DNA of 17,439 nt. Source: Pseudonocardiales bacterium. Lineage in GTDB: Bacteria; Actinomycetota; Actinomycetes; Mycobacteriales; Pseudonocardiaceae. This document shows positions 6,599 to 13,624 of the stretch, piece after piece. The position numbers and the translations under genes were made by a program. The stretch spans positions 1-17,439 of the forward strand of contig JAODNG010000269.1 in NCBI GenBank assembly GCA_025465385.1, given 5' to 3'. Under the pieces are notes generated by a model, which was not told the DNA's origin, did no database searches, and was given only the letters and a program-made list of their open reading frames with translations. Position 1 is the first letter of the stretch; every line of letters begins with the position of its first letter.

Positions 6599-6925
6599 TC
6601 TGCCCGGCGGCAACGGCCCCCAAGGCGGTCGCGCCACGAACTCCCACACGTTTAGGCTTACTACCGACTCTCACGCCTCGCAACCTGAATTACTTACGTT
6701 ATTCTTCTGTAATGAATCATAGCGTGAGCATGCGTATACGCTGAGTAAGAATAGGATATGTTATATATCGCTGCCGGGGTCATCGTTGGCGACTGAGGGC
6801 GTCACCGGGGCCAGTCGACCATCGAGGCGGGGAGGCGGGCATCATCGGCGGGCAAGACGGCCCGTCCCGCACTAGGATTGTGGCTCGTGTTCAGTAGGTT
6901 CTAGCAGCGAAGGGTCCAGGGGACA

Positions 6926-7846
6926 GTGCCCGAGGTGAGCGTGACCAAGGTCAACGTGCAACGTCTGCTGTTGCGCTTGGCAGTAGCGATCGTGGCGCTG
7001 GTCGCGGCGTTGGTCCTGGCGGCACCGGCGTGGGCGGGGACGGTGCAGATCCAGGACGATGCCCACGTATTGAATGCCACGGTGGTGCAGAATGAGGCAG
7101 CTACCCTGCCCGTCGGCGTGTACATCTGGACCACCACCCAAGACGCGGCCAGCAAGTCGACCTTCGATACCGATGTCCGGAGCAAGGTCAACGCGACCTT
7201 CCCGATCGTAATCGGGATCAACACTCAGGCTCGGCACGAGTCGATCCAGATCGGTTCGCAAGCTCGGATCCCGCAGAGCACGGCGGTGGCGGCGGAATCC
7301 GACGCGAGCAGCGCGTTTCTCACAAGCATGCAGAGCAGCCACGACTACACCACCGCTGTCACGGCCGCGCTGGGCAAGCTGCGCACCGATTTGGTGCGGA
7401 CCAACCGGGGAGGTATCTCCGGGCGGCGCGTTGCGGCTCACAACTCCGGCGGTGGCCTCGTCGGAATCATCATCGTGCTCGCCGTGGTCGTCGTCGCCGT
7501 GATCGTGATCAGCCGGCGGCGTCGCCGGTCCGGCTTCCGGACGGGGCCGTCCATGATGGGTTCCGGACCGCCCCCGATGGACTCCTACGGTGGCTATGGT
7601 GGCTATGGCCCGGGCTACCGATCGGGCATGAGTCCAGGGGCAGCTGGCGCCATGGGTGCGGTGGGCGGCGGGCTGCTGGGCTATGAGCTCGGCAAGATGC
7701 AGGGCGAGGAACAGCAGTTCCGCCAGGACGAGATGATGGATCGAGGCGGCCAGTACGACAATCCCGACCAGGGCAACTGGGTCGTCGGCCAGGATGGTGA
7801 CTTCGGCGGCGGCTCCGACTCGTCAGGCGGTAGCGGAGACTGGTGA
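6926..7846 (+). CDS. exported TPM-domain-like membrane protein with Gly-rich tail
   Basis: 306 residues from a GTG at 6926 with AGGGG shortly upstream; GTG 6935 is an in-frame alternative. A signal peptide with hydrophobic core (about 14-36) ends at AWA-G, predicting cleavage after A37. Residues about 40-160 resemble the extracytoplasmic TPM/YgcG-type domain: an early VQIQDDAHVLN, then VGVYIWTTTQDAAS and a later FPIVIGINTQAR strand. A second membrane helix (about 178-196) is followed by five arginines, placing the tail in the cytoplasm. That tail is rich in Gly, Tyr, Pro and Asp (YGGYGGYG repeats) and ends in SGGSGDW, as in many TPM proteins. The family has been linked to membrane-protein quality control and, in plants, to photosystem II repair; the role here is unknown. 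It is transcribed away from the other Gly-rich gene. Confidence 0.7.
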   Translation: MPEVSVTKVNVQRLLLRLAVAIVALVAALVLAAPAWAGTVQIQDDAHVLNATVVQNEAATLPVGVYIWTTTQDAASKSTFDTDVRSKVNATFPIVIGINTQARHESIQIGSQARIPQSTAVAAESDASSAFLTSMQSSHDYTTAVTAALGKLRTDLVRTNRGGISGRRVAAHNSGGGLVGIIIVLAVVVVAVIVISRRRRRSGFRTGPSMMGSGPPPMDSYGGYGGYGPGYRSGMSPGAAGAMGAVGGGLLGYELGKMQGEEQQFRQDEMMDRGGQYDNPDQGNWVVGQDGDFGGGSDSSGGSGDW

Positions 7847-7913
7847 TCTAGGTTTGCCGCCCTTCAGTCGCGGGTATGCGGTGCCGTCCAAGCGGGATGA
7901 AGGGAGACGGGAT

Positions 7914-8477
7914 ATGGCGGGTACGTTGACCGGCCTGCGGGTGGCCATCCTGGCGGCTCGAGGTGTGGAACAGGTCGAGCTGGTCCAACCGCGCCAGGCG
8001 GTCACCGACGCGGGTGCGACCGTTGAGCTGCTCTCCGTCGAGCCCGGCACCGTCCAGGCCACCAACCACGACCTCGAGCCGGCCGACGAGTTCGACGTTG
8101 ACCGGGTGGTTTCCGACGTCTCCATCGCCGACTATGACGCGCTGATCTTGCCCGGTGGGACGGTGAATCCTGACACGCTGCGCCAGAGCAGCGCCGCGGT
8201 GGCGTTCGTGCGTGACTTCGTCGAGGCCGGCAAACCGGTCGGCGTGATCTGCCACGGCCCGTGGACTCTGGTCGAGGCCGACGTGGTCCGCGGGCGCACC
8301 CTGACCAGTTATCCGAGCCTGCGCACCGACATCCGCAACGCCGGCGGCACCGTGCTCGATGAGGAAGTGGTCACTGACGGCAACCTCGTTTCCAGCCGCA
8401 ACCCCGGCGACCTCCCCGCGTTCTGTCGCGCCATCGTCGCGCACTTCGCTAGCGCCAAGGCACACGTTTCGTCGTAG
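7914..8477 (+). CDS. DJ-1/PfpI family (type 1 glutamine amidotransferase-like) protein
   Basis: 187 residues from the ATG at 7914, preceded by AGGGAG with seven-base spacing; the open frame upstream overlaps the previous gene and is not family-like. The DJ-1/PfpI core is clear: VAILAARGVEQVEL near the N-terminus, with E19 the likely active-site Glu, YDALILPGG, and the nucleophile elbow VGVICHGPW with C113 and H114. Members act as stress-related hydrolases, glyoxalase III/deglycase-type enzymes or intracellular protease-like proteins, with methylglyoxal often cited as substrate. It lies 67 bases after the TPM-like gene and 199 bases before the galactan region, and may share a transcript with the former. 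Cytoplasmic. Confidence 0.93.
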   Translation: MAGTLTGLRVAILAARGVEQVELVQPRQAVTDAGATVELLSVEPGTVQATNHDLEPADEFDVDRVVSDVSIADYDALILPGGTVNPDTLRQSSAAVAFVRDFVEAGKPVGVICHGPWTLVEADVVRGRTLTSYPSLRTDIRNAGGTVLDEEVVTDGNLVSSRNPGDLPAFCRAIVAHFASAKAHVSS

Positions 8478-8582
8478 TCGGGGGAGCAGGGCCCTCGTCA
8501 CTGGGCAGGTCGTCTCGGTGGTTAGCCAGGTTGTAGCGGCGACGGCCCAACGTGAGAAGGACACGCAGCTGCGGTGATGCTG

Positions 8583-8595
8583 GCAGATGATCTGC
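8583..8595. promoter_or_regulatory. 13-bp inverted repeat upstream of the second GlfT2-like gene
   Basis: GCAGAT and ATCTGC flank a single G, about 80 bases before the GTG at 8677, in the 199-base gap after the DJ-1 gene. It may be an operator for the cell-wall operon; nothing else in this gap is recognisable. Confidence 0.3.
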
Positions 8596-8676
8596 TCGCA
8601 GCAGGGTGGCCTTGCATCGCTGTCGGTCCAGTCTGCGAGGATCAGCGCGAAGTGGCCGACGTGCGGAAGGGATCAC

Positions 8677-10749
8677 GTGACAACCCAGGAAGCGGCCGAT
8701 CCGCAGGCCCTGGCGATGGGCGAGGGCAACGACCCGGTCGAGGTTCCGACAGCGATCGAGCGGGCTGCCCGGCGAGAAGCGGCGCGCAACAATGCGGCGG
8801 ACAGCAAGCTGTCCGACGTCAGCTCGTTACAGGTCGGTCCGGCCGTTGGGCTGGTCGCGCCGCAGCGTGTCCTGCACCGCGTGGTGATGCCTCGGGCGGA
8901 CGACCCCCCAGCGGTGCGTCCGCTGTACCTCGATGAGCCAGAGACGCTGCACGGGCGCACCGCAGAAGTCACGTCACGATCGACGGTGATCCTGCCGCCC
9001 GCCTGCCAGCTGTCGTTCGCCACCTACTTCAATGCCTTCCCAGCCAGCTACTGGAAGCGCTGGACGCGGGTGGAAGAGGTGGCGTTGCGGCTGACCGTGC
9101 GGGGCTCGGGACGGGTGGACCTCTACCGCTCGAAGTCCAACGGCGACGTCGTGCACCTGGAAGGCAAGCAGTTCGACGCGGTGGCCGATCCGATCCAGCT
9201 GGAGTTCCGTGAGTCGCTGGCGCCGTTCGAGGACGGCGGTTGGGTCTGGTTCGACGTCGCCACCGAACGTGGGTCGCTGACCGTGACCGACGCCGCGTGG
9301 ATCGTCGACGAGCCGCTCCCGGTCCGGCCGCTGGCAGTGGCGATCACCACCTTCAACCGTCCGGCGGACTGTGTCACCGCGCTGGCCGCGCTGGCCGAGG
9401 AGCAGGCGGTGCTCGACGTCGTCGCGAAGGTCTTCGTCGTCGACCAGGGCAGCGTGAAGGTGCGCGATCATCAGCGGTTCGCCGATGTCGCCGCTCAGCT
9501 CGCTGACCGGCTCGTGGTGATCGATCAGGAGAATCTCGGCGGCTCCGGCGGGTTCACCCGCGGCATGCTCGAGGCGCTGCGCACCACTGGCATCGAGCAC
9601 GTGATGCTGATGGACGACGACGTCCGGCTGGAACCGGACAGCGTGCTGCGGGCCCACGCCTTCGCCAGCGCGACGTCATCGCCCGTGATCGTCGGCGCGC
9701 AGATGCTGAACCTTCAGGTCCGCAGCCAGCTGCACGCCATGGGTGAGATCGTGGACCTGCGGACCAGCTTCTGGCGTCCGGCCCCCGGGTCGGTCTATGA
9801 GCACGATTTCGCGAAGCTGACGCTGCGCAACCAACGCTTGTTGCACGCCCGCATTCACTCCACCTACAACGGCTGGTGGATGTGCCTGTTCCCCCGCGAA
9901 ATACTTGAGCGCACCGGCCTGCCGCTGCCGCTGTTCATCAAATGGGACGACGCCGAGTACGCATTGCGGGCGGCTGAGTGCGGCTTTCCGACTGTCACCC
10001 TGCCCGGCTGCGCGATCTGGCACATGCCCTGGACCGACAAGGACGACGCGACCGACTGGACAGCGTACTTCCACCTACGCAACCGGCTGATCACCCTGGC
10101 GTTGCACAGCACGTACGACGTCCGCCGGGCGATCGTGCAAGATGGTTTTCGCACTACGTTCAAGCACCTGATGGCAATGGAATACTCGACGGTGGCGCTG
10201 CACCACAAGTCGATCGAAGACTTCCTCGCCGGACCGGAGCGCTTGTTCGCTTCGCTGCGCGATGCACTGCCGGCCGTCCGTAAATTGCGCGAGGGGTACG
10301 ACGACGCCCGGACCTTTTCCTCGGCCCAGCAACTCCCGATGCCGTTGTTCGATCCGGTGCGCGTAGAGCGGCTGCTTGAGCCGCCGACGCATCCTGTCGC
10401 CATCGCCAAACGCGCACTGTCCACGGTATCCCGTCACTTGCGCGCACCGGAGCCCCAGACCCGCGACCGCCCACAAATCAATGTGCCGGCCGGTAATGCC
10501 CGGTGGTTCCTGCTCGGCATGGTCGACTCGGCGACGGTTTCGAACGCAGATGGCAGTGGTGTCGCCTTCCGCAAGCGGGACCCGCAGCAGTTCCGCGCAC
10601 TACTTGCCCGCACGATCGTGCTTTACCGGCGGCTCGTCGCGGAGTGGGACGTCACCGCGCATCGCTACCGCGCCGCGGTACCAGACCTGACCTCCGTCGA
10701 GTCCTGGGAGACGATGTTCGACCAGCGCGGCGAGGGAGACGCGAGGTAG
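8677..10749 (+). CDS. GlfT2-like galactofuranosyltransferase, second copy
   Basis: 690 residues from the GTG at 8677, chosen because GGAAGGG lies five bases upstream. It is colinear along its whole length with the GlfT2 encoded at 13625. After a 64-residue extension absent from most GlfT2 proteins come the N-terminal beta domain (about 65-220, with YFNAFPASYW), a GT-A domain starting at AITTFNRPADC, and a helical C-terminal domain. Catalytic features are all kept: metal-binding DDD at 313-315, base-type WDD at D424-D425, WWMC, and H466 in HLRNR, with the same spacings as in the second copy. In mycobacteria GlfT2 (GT78, about 637 residues) polymerises galactan from UDP-galactofuranose at the membrane. 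The duplicate may share that work, set chain length, or make a side chain. Eight bases separate it from the GT-C-like gene. Confidence 0.88.
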   Translation: MTTQEAADPQALAMGEGNDPVEVPTAIERAARREAARNNAADSKLSDVSSLQVGPAVGLVAPQRVLHRVVMPRADDPPAVRPLYLDEPETLHGRTAEVTSRSTVILPPACQLSFATYFNAFPASYWKRWTRVEEVALRLTVRGSGRVDLYRSKSNGDVVHLEGKQFDAVADPIQLEFRESLAPFEDGGWVWFDVATERGSLTVTDAAWIVDEPLPVRPLAVAITTFNRPADCVTALAALAEEQAVLDVVAKVFVVDQGSVKVRDHQRFADVAAQLADRLVVIDQENLGGSGGFTRGMLEALRTTGIEHVMLMDDDVRLEPDSVLRAHAFASATSSPVIVGAQMLNLQVRSQLHAMGEIVDLRTSFWRPAPGSVYEHDFAKLTLRNQRLLHARIHSTYNGWWMCLFPREILERTGLPLPLFIKWDDAEYALRAAECGFPTVTLPGCAIWHMPWTDKDDATDWTAYFHLRNRLITLALHSTYDVRRAIVQDGFRTTFKHLMAMEYSTVALHHKSIEDFLAGPERLFASLRDALPAVRKLREGYDDARTFSSAQQLPMPLFDPVRVERLLEPPTHPVAIAKRALSTVSRHLRAPEPQTRDRPQINVPAGNARWFLLGMVDSATVSNADGSGVAFRKRDPQQFRALLARTIVLYRRLVAEWDVTAHRYRAAVPDLTSVESWETMFDQRGEGDAR

Positions 10750-10757
10750 ACCTGCGA

Positions 10758-12245
10758 ATGCAGGCTGTACATGAACCAATGCCGGCCATGGCGTCGAGGC
10801 CGGCCACGCGTTGGTGGGCTGTTCCGTTATGGGGACGCTGCGCGGCGTTAGGCGGCCTCGGTGCGGCGGTCCTGTTCCTGGCCGCTCACCAGGTTTTGAT
10901 CGATGACGCCTACATCACGCTCGACTACGCGCGCTCGCTGGCCCAACACGGGCAGTGGGCGTTGGCGCCCGGGCACCCGGCGAACACCGCCACGTCGCCG
11001 CTCAACGTGCTGTTGCTGGCCGGGCTCATCGTGTTGTCGGGCGCCCCGGTTGTTTCAGTGGGGATACTGCTTATCGCCTCACTCGTCGCGACTGGTGCCG
11101 CTTTATCGGCGATATGCGCGCGGCTCGGCCGTAGCCAGTGGCTCGCCGCGATAGCAGTCAGTCTCCTGGTGGTCAACCCGCTGCTCATCTCGACCATTGG
11201 GCTGGAAACATATCTGGGGATTGCGCTGGTTGCGACGCTGGGCGCTGCTGTGGTCGCTCGGCGCCCGGTGGCTACTGGAGCGGTGTGCGGGCTGTTAGTG
11301 CTCACTCGCCCCGATCTCGCCGCATTCGCCGCAGCTGCACTTATCGCCGTGATCGCAACCTCGCCTACTCGGACTCGGGCACGACGTGTCGCGCAGGTGA
11401 TGGGTGTCGCCGGTGTTGTCGCCCTGCCGTGGTTCGTGGCCTCCTGGTGGTGGCTCGGTTCGGCGGTTCCGGACACGCTCCTGTTCAAGACCAGTGAGGT
11501 GTGGGCAGGCAATTCGTTCGCCGTCGGCCTGTGGCACTACCGGCTTGCTTATCCGCTTGCGGTTGCATTGTCCGTGCTGCCCGCCGCGCTCGGTCTTGTC
11601 GTACTGGCCGTGTGGAGCGCCGTCGGGACCCGCCGGCGAGCCGGATCGGCTGGGGTACTGGCGGTCGTATGGGGGCTCGGTGCGTTGTTGCACATCACGG
11701 TGTACCTGCTACTGCGGCCCCCGCCGTACCACTGGTACTACGGGCCGGCCATCGGATCGTTGAGCATGCTCGCTGTCCTGGGCATCGGAATGTGCAATCG
11801 CCGGTTGCGGTGGACGGGATCGACGGGTGGCGCTGTCCTGGTCGCGGCGACCGTGGTGTTTCTCGCCGCGCGGCCATGGACGGTCATGCCTATTTCGACT
11901 AACTGGGCTTCGGCTACCGAGTACGCTGCTCTTGCGGCGAGGGCGCCTTCTGGCACGACTGTAGAGGCATTCGGTGAGGTCGGCACGGTCGCGTATTTTT
12001 GTGACTGCACGGTCGTCGATCGATTGTCCGACCGCGCGCAAGTCGCTGAGGTCCTGCGGGTCAAGCGAGCGGCGGCAAGCCCAGTGGTTCGCACCTTGTT
12101 GGACTGGAATTACTATCGGTTCAAGGCGGGTCCATCCATTCGCCCGGTGTACAGGTTCACGTTCGCCGAAGATCCAACCGGGGTGCCCGCGACCTCGTCC
12201 TGGCGACCCCAAGCCAGTTTGATGGTGGTCCGACCGGTTGGCTAG
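10758..12245 (+). CDS. polytopic GT-C-type membrane glycosyltransferase-like protein
   Basis: 495 residues from the ATG at 10758, eight bases after the GlfT2-like gene; in-frame ATGs at 10779 and 10788 are alternatives. It has some ten to eleven hydrophobic helices between residues 27 and 371. The first periplasmic loop carries IDDAYITLDYARSLAQHG (D49-D50), the acidic pair typical of GT-C glycosyltransferases that use polyprenyl-phosphate sugars, and residues about 146-151 show IGLETY. Helix loops contain TRPDL and PPPYHWYYGP. A soluble C-terminal part (about 381-495) has FGEVGTVAYF then VVDRLSD, as in actinobacterial GT-C proteins. The overall plan recalls AftB-type arabinofuranosyltransferases, next to ubiA in mycobacteria, but I cannot show orthology. 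Likely an extracytoplasmic sugar transfer step on arabinogalactan or a related glycan. Confidence 0.75.
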   Translation: MQAVHEPMPAMASRPATRWWAVPLWGRCAALGGLGAAVLFLAAHQVLIDDAYITLDYARSLAQHGQWALAPGHPANTATSPLNVLLLAGLIVLSGAPVVSVGILLIASLVATGAALSAICARLGRSQWLAAIAVSLLVVNPLLISTIGLETYLGIALVATLGAAVVARRPVATGAVCGLLVLTRPDLAAFAAAALIAVIATSPTRTRARRVAQVMGVAGVVALPWFVASWWWLGSAVPDTLLFKTSEVWAGNSFAVGLWHYRLAYPLAVALSVLPAALGLVVLAVWSAVGTRRRAGSAGVLAVVWGLGALLHITVYLLLRPPPYHWYYGPAIGSLSMLAVLGIGMCNRRLRWTGSTGGAVLVAATVVFLAARPWTVMPISTNWASATEYAALAARAPSGTTVEAFGEVGTVAYFCDCTVVDRLSDRAQVAEVLRVKRAAASPVVRTLLDWNYYRFKAGPSIRPVYRFTFAEDPTGVPATSSWRPQASLMVVRPVG

Positions 12246-12275
12246 CGGGGGCGGCCCCACCGCTTACCAGTGAGC

Positions 12276-12285
12276 GGCTACCCTC
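12276..12285 (+). promoter_or_regulatory. possible -10 region (GGCTACCCTC) before glf, leaderless start
   Basis: TACCCT (12279-12284) fits TANNNT and lies eight bases before the GTG of glf, which has no Shine-Dalgarno sequence. The same decamer recurs at 13546-13555 upstream of glfT2. A leaderless glf transcript is therefore possible. No -35 box was convincing. Confidence 0.35.
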
Positions 12286-12292
12286 GACGCCC

Positions 12293-13492
12293 GTGAGCAG
12301 TCCAGACATCGACCTGATCGTGGTGGGTTCCGGTTTCTTCGGTCTGACCATCGCCGAGCGGGTCGCCAGCCAGCTCGATCGGCGGGTCCTGGTGCTGGAC
12401 CGCCGGCACCACATCGGCGGCAACGCCTACTCCGAGGCCGAACCCGAGACCGGTATTGAGGTGCACCGCTACGGCGCACACCTGTTCCACACCTCGAACA
12501 AACGGGTCTGGGACTACGTCAACCAGTTCACCGATTTCACCGGTTACCAGCACCGGGTGTTCACCAGCTACCAGGGCCGGGTGTATCCGATGCCGGTGAA
12601 CCTGGGCACGATCTGCGAGTACTTCGGCAAGCACCTGACCCCGGATCAGGCCAGAGCACTGGTCGCCGAGCAGGCCGCCGAGATTCAGGGCAAGAACGCC
12701 ACCAACCTGGAGGAAAAGGCGATCTCACTGATCGGTCGGCCGCTCTATGAAGCGTTCGTGCGGGGTTACACCGCCAAGCAGTGGCAGACCGATCCCACTG
12801 AGTTGCCACCGGGCATCATCTCCCGGCTGCCGGTGCGCTATACGTTCAACAACCGGTACTTCAACGACACCTACGAGGGCCTGCCCGTCGACGGATACAC
12901 CGCGTGGCTGCATCGGATGGCGCAGCACCCGAATATCGACGTCCGCCTGGACACAGACTGGTTCGATGTGCAGGGCGACCTGCCGCAGGTGCCCGTCGTC
13001 TACACCGGGCCGCTGGACCGCTATTTCGACCACGCCGAGGGCGAATTGGGCTGGCGCACCCTCGACTTCGAGCAAGAAGTGCTCGACACCGGTGACTTCC
13101 AAGGCACGCCGGTGATGAACTACGCCGACCTGGACGTGCCCTACACCCGGATCCACGAGTTCCGGCACTTCCACCCCGAGCGGGATTACCGCACCGACAA
13201 AACGGTGATCTTCCGCGAGTACTCTCGGTTCGCGCAGCGCGGTGACGAACCCTATTACCCCATCAACACCGCCGAGGACCGGGCGAAGCTGGAACGTTAC
13301 CGAGAGCTGGCCCGCAAGGAAACCGCCAACCGCAATGTGCTTTTCGGTGGTCGGCTCGGTACGTACAAATACCTGGACATGCACATGGCGATAGGCTCAG
13401 CGCTGTCGATGTACGATAACAAGATCGCTCCGTATTTCACCGAGAACCAGTCGCTGGACGACCCGTCGACGGGCCAGCAAGACAGTTGGTGA
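12293..13492 (+). CDS. glf: UDP-galactopyranose mutase
   Basis: 399 residues, normal for bacterial UGM. This flavoenzyme converts UDP-galactopyranose to UDP-galactofuranose, the donor for galactan. The N-terminus has the FAD-binding IVVGSGFFG (glycines 12, 14 and 17) and the family motif RRHHIGGNAYSE. Active-site features include W164 in TAKQWQTDP, the RLPVR segment at 178-182, and the C-terminal GGRLGTYKYLDMHMAI that closes on FAD (R354). The GTG start gives the expected N-terminus, although no ribosome binding site precedes it; the upstream gap is 47 bases and contains a possible -10 element, so leaderless expression is plausible. Position before glfT2, PAP2 and ubiA matches the mycobacterial order. 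Cytoplasmic. Confidence 0.97.
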   Translation: MSSPDIDLIVVGSGFFGLTIAERVASQLDRRVLVLDRRHHIGGNAYSEAEPETGIEVHRYGAHLFHTSNKRVWDYVNQFTDFTGYQHRVFTSYQGRVYPMPVNLGTICEYFGKHLTPDQARALVAEQAAEIQGKNATNLEEKAISLIGRPLYEAFVRGYTAKQWQTDPTELPPGIISRLPVRYTFNNRYFNDTYEGLPVDGYTAWLHRMAQHPNIDVRLDTDWFDVQGDLPQVPVVYTGPLDRYFDHAEGELGWRTLDFEQEVLDTGDFQGTPVMNYADLDVPYTRIHEFRHFHPERDYRTDKTVIFREYSRFAQRGDEPYYPINTAEDRAKLERYRELARKETANRNVLFGGRLGTYKYLDMHMAIGSALSMYDNKIAPYFTENQSLDDPSTGQQDSW

Positions 13493-13513
13493 CCTGCGGA
13501 CACCTCATGGAGG

Positions 13514-13553
13514 GGGTAGCCGACCCGTTCCGGGTCAGTGCCGAGGGCTACCC
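13514..13553 (+). promoter_or_regulatory. two-stem hairpin between glf and glfT2
   Basis: GGGTAGCC (13514-13521) pairs perfectly with GGCTACCC (13546-13553). Inside it, GACCCG pairs with CGGGTC around a TTC loop (13522-13536), leaving a nine-base bulge. There is no T run, so it is not a standard intrinsic terminator. It could be an attenuator, an mRNA-stability element, or a chance structure over a promoter, since TACCCT lies in its right arm. Confidence 0.45.
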
Positions 13554-13624
13554 TCTGGCGACGTCAACACCGAGCCCGTCACACCGCCAGGACTGGCCTG
13601 CCACACCGTAAAACTGGGGAGTCC

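Larger units (their letters stand above)
6453..6925. other. gene-free region with promoter-like DNA and AT-rich island
   Basis: I see no credible gene in this 473-base gap between the reverse-strand Gly-rich gene and the forward TPM-like gene. It holds the 20-bp tandem repeat (6559-6598), a 15-bp inverted repeat (6543-6557), and a markedly AT-rich stretch from about 6687 to 6768 that includes the 10-bp palindrome GCGTATACGC (6732-6741). Promoters for both flanking divergent genes must lie here, but I cannot place boxes reliably. Confidence 0.6.

Noticed and set aside
8449..8676. Reverse-strand open frame in the gap before the second GlfT2-like gene
   Set aside because: It overlaps the end of the DJ-1 gene and the GlfT2-like ribosome binding site, has no recognisable domain and an Arg-rich product; most likely chance.
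10503..10757. N-terminal extension of the GT-C-like protein overlapping the GlfT2 paralogue
   Set aside because: The extension is the out-of-frame reading of the GlfT2-like C-terminus and is Arg-rich and hydrophilic; the natural start is at 10758 after that gene ends.
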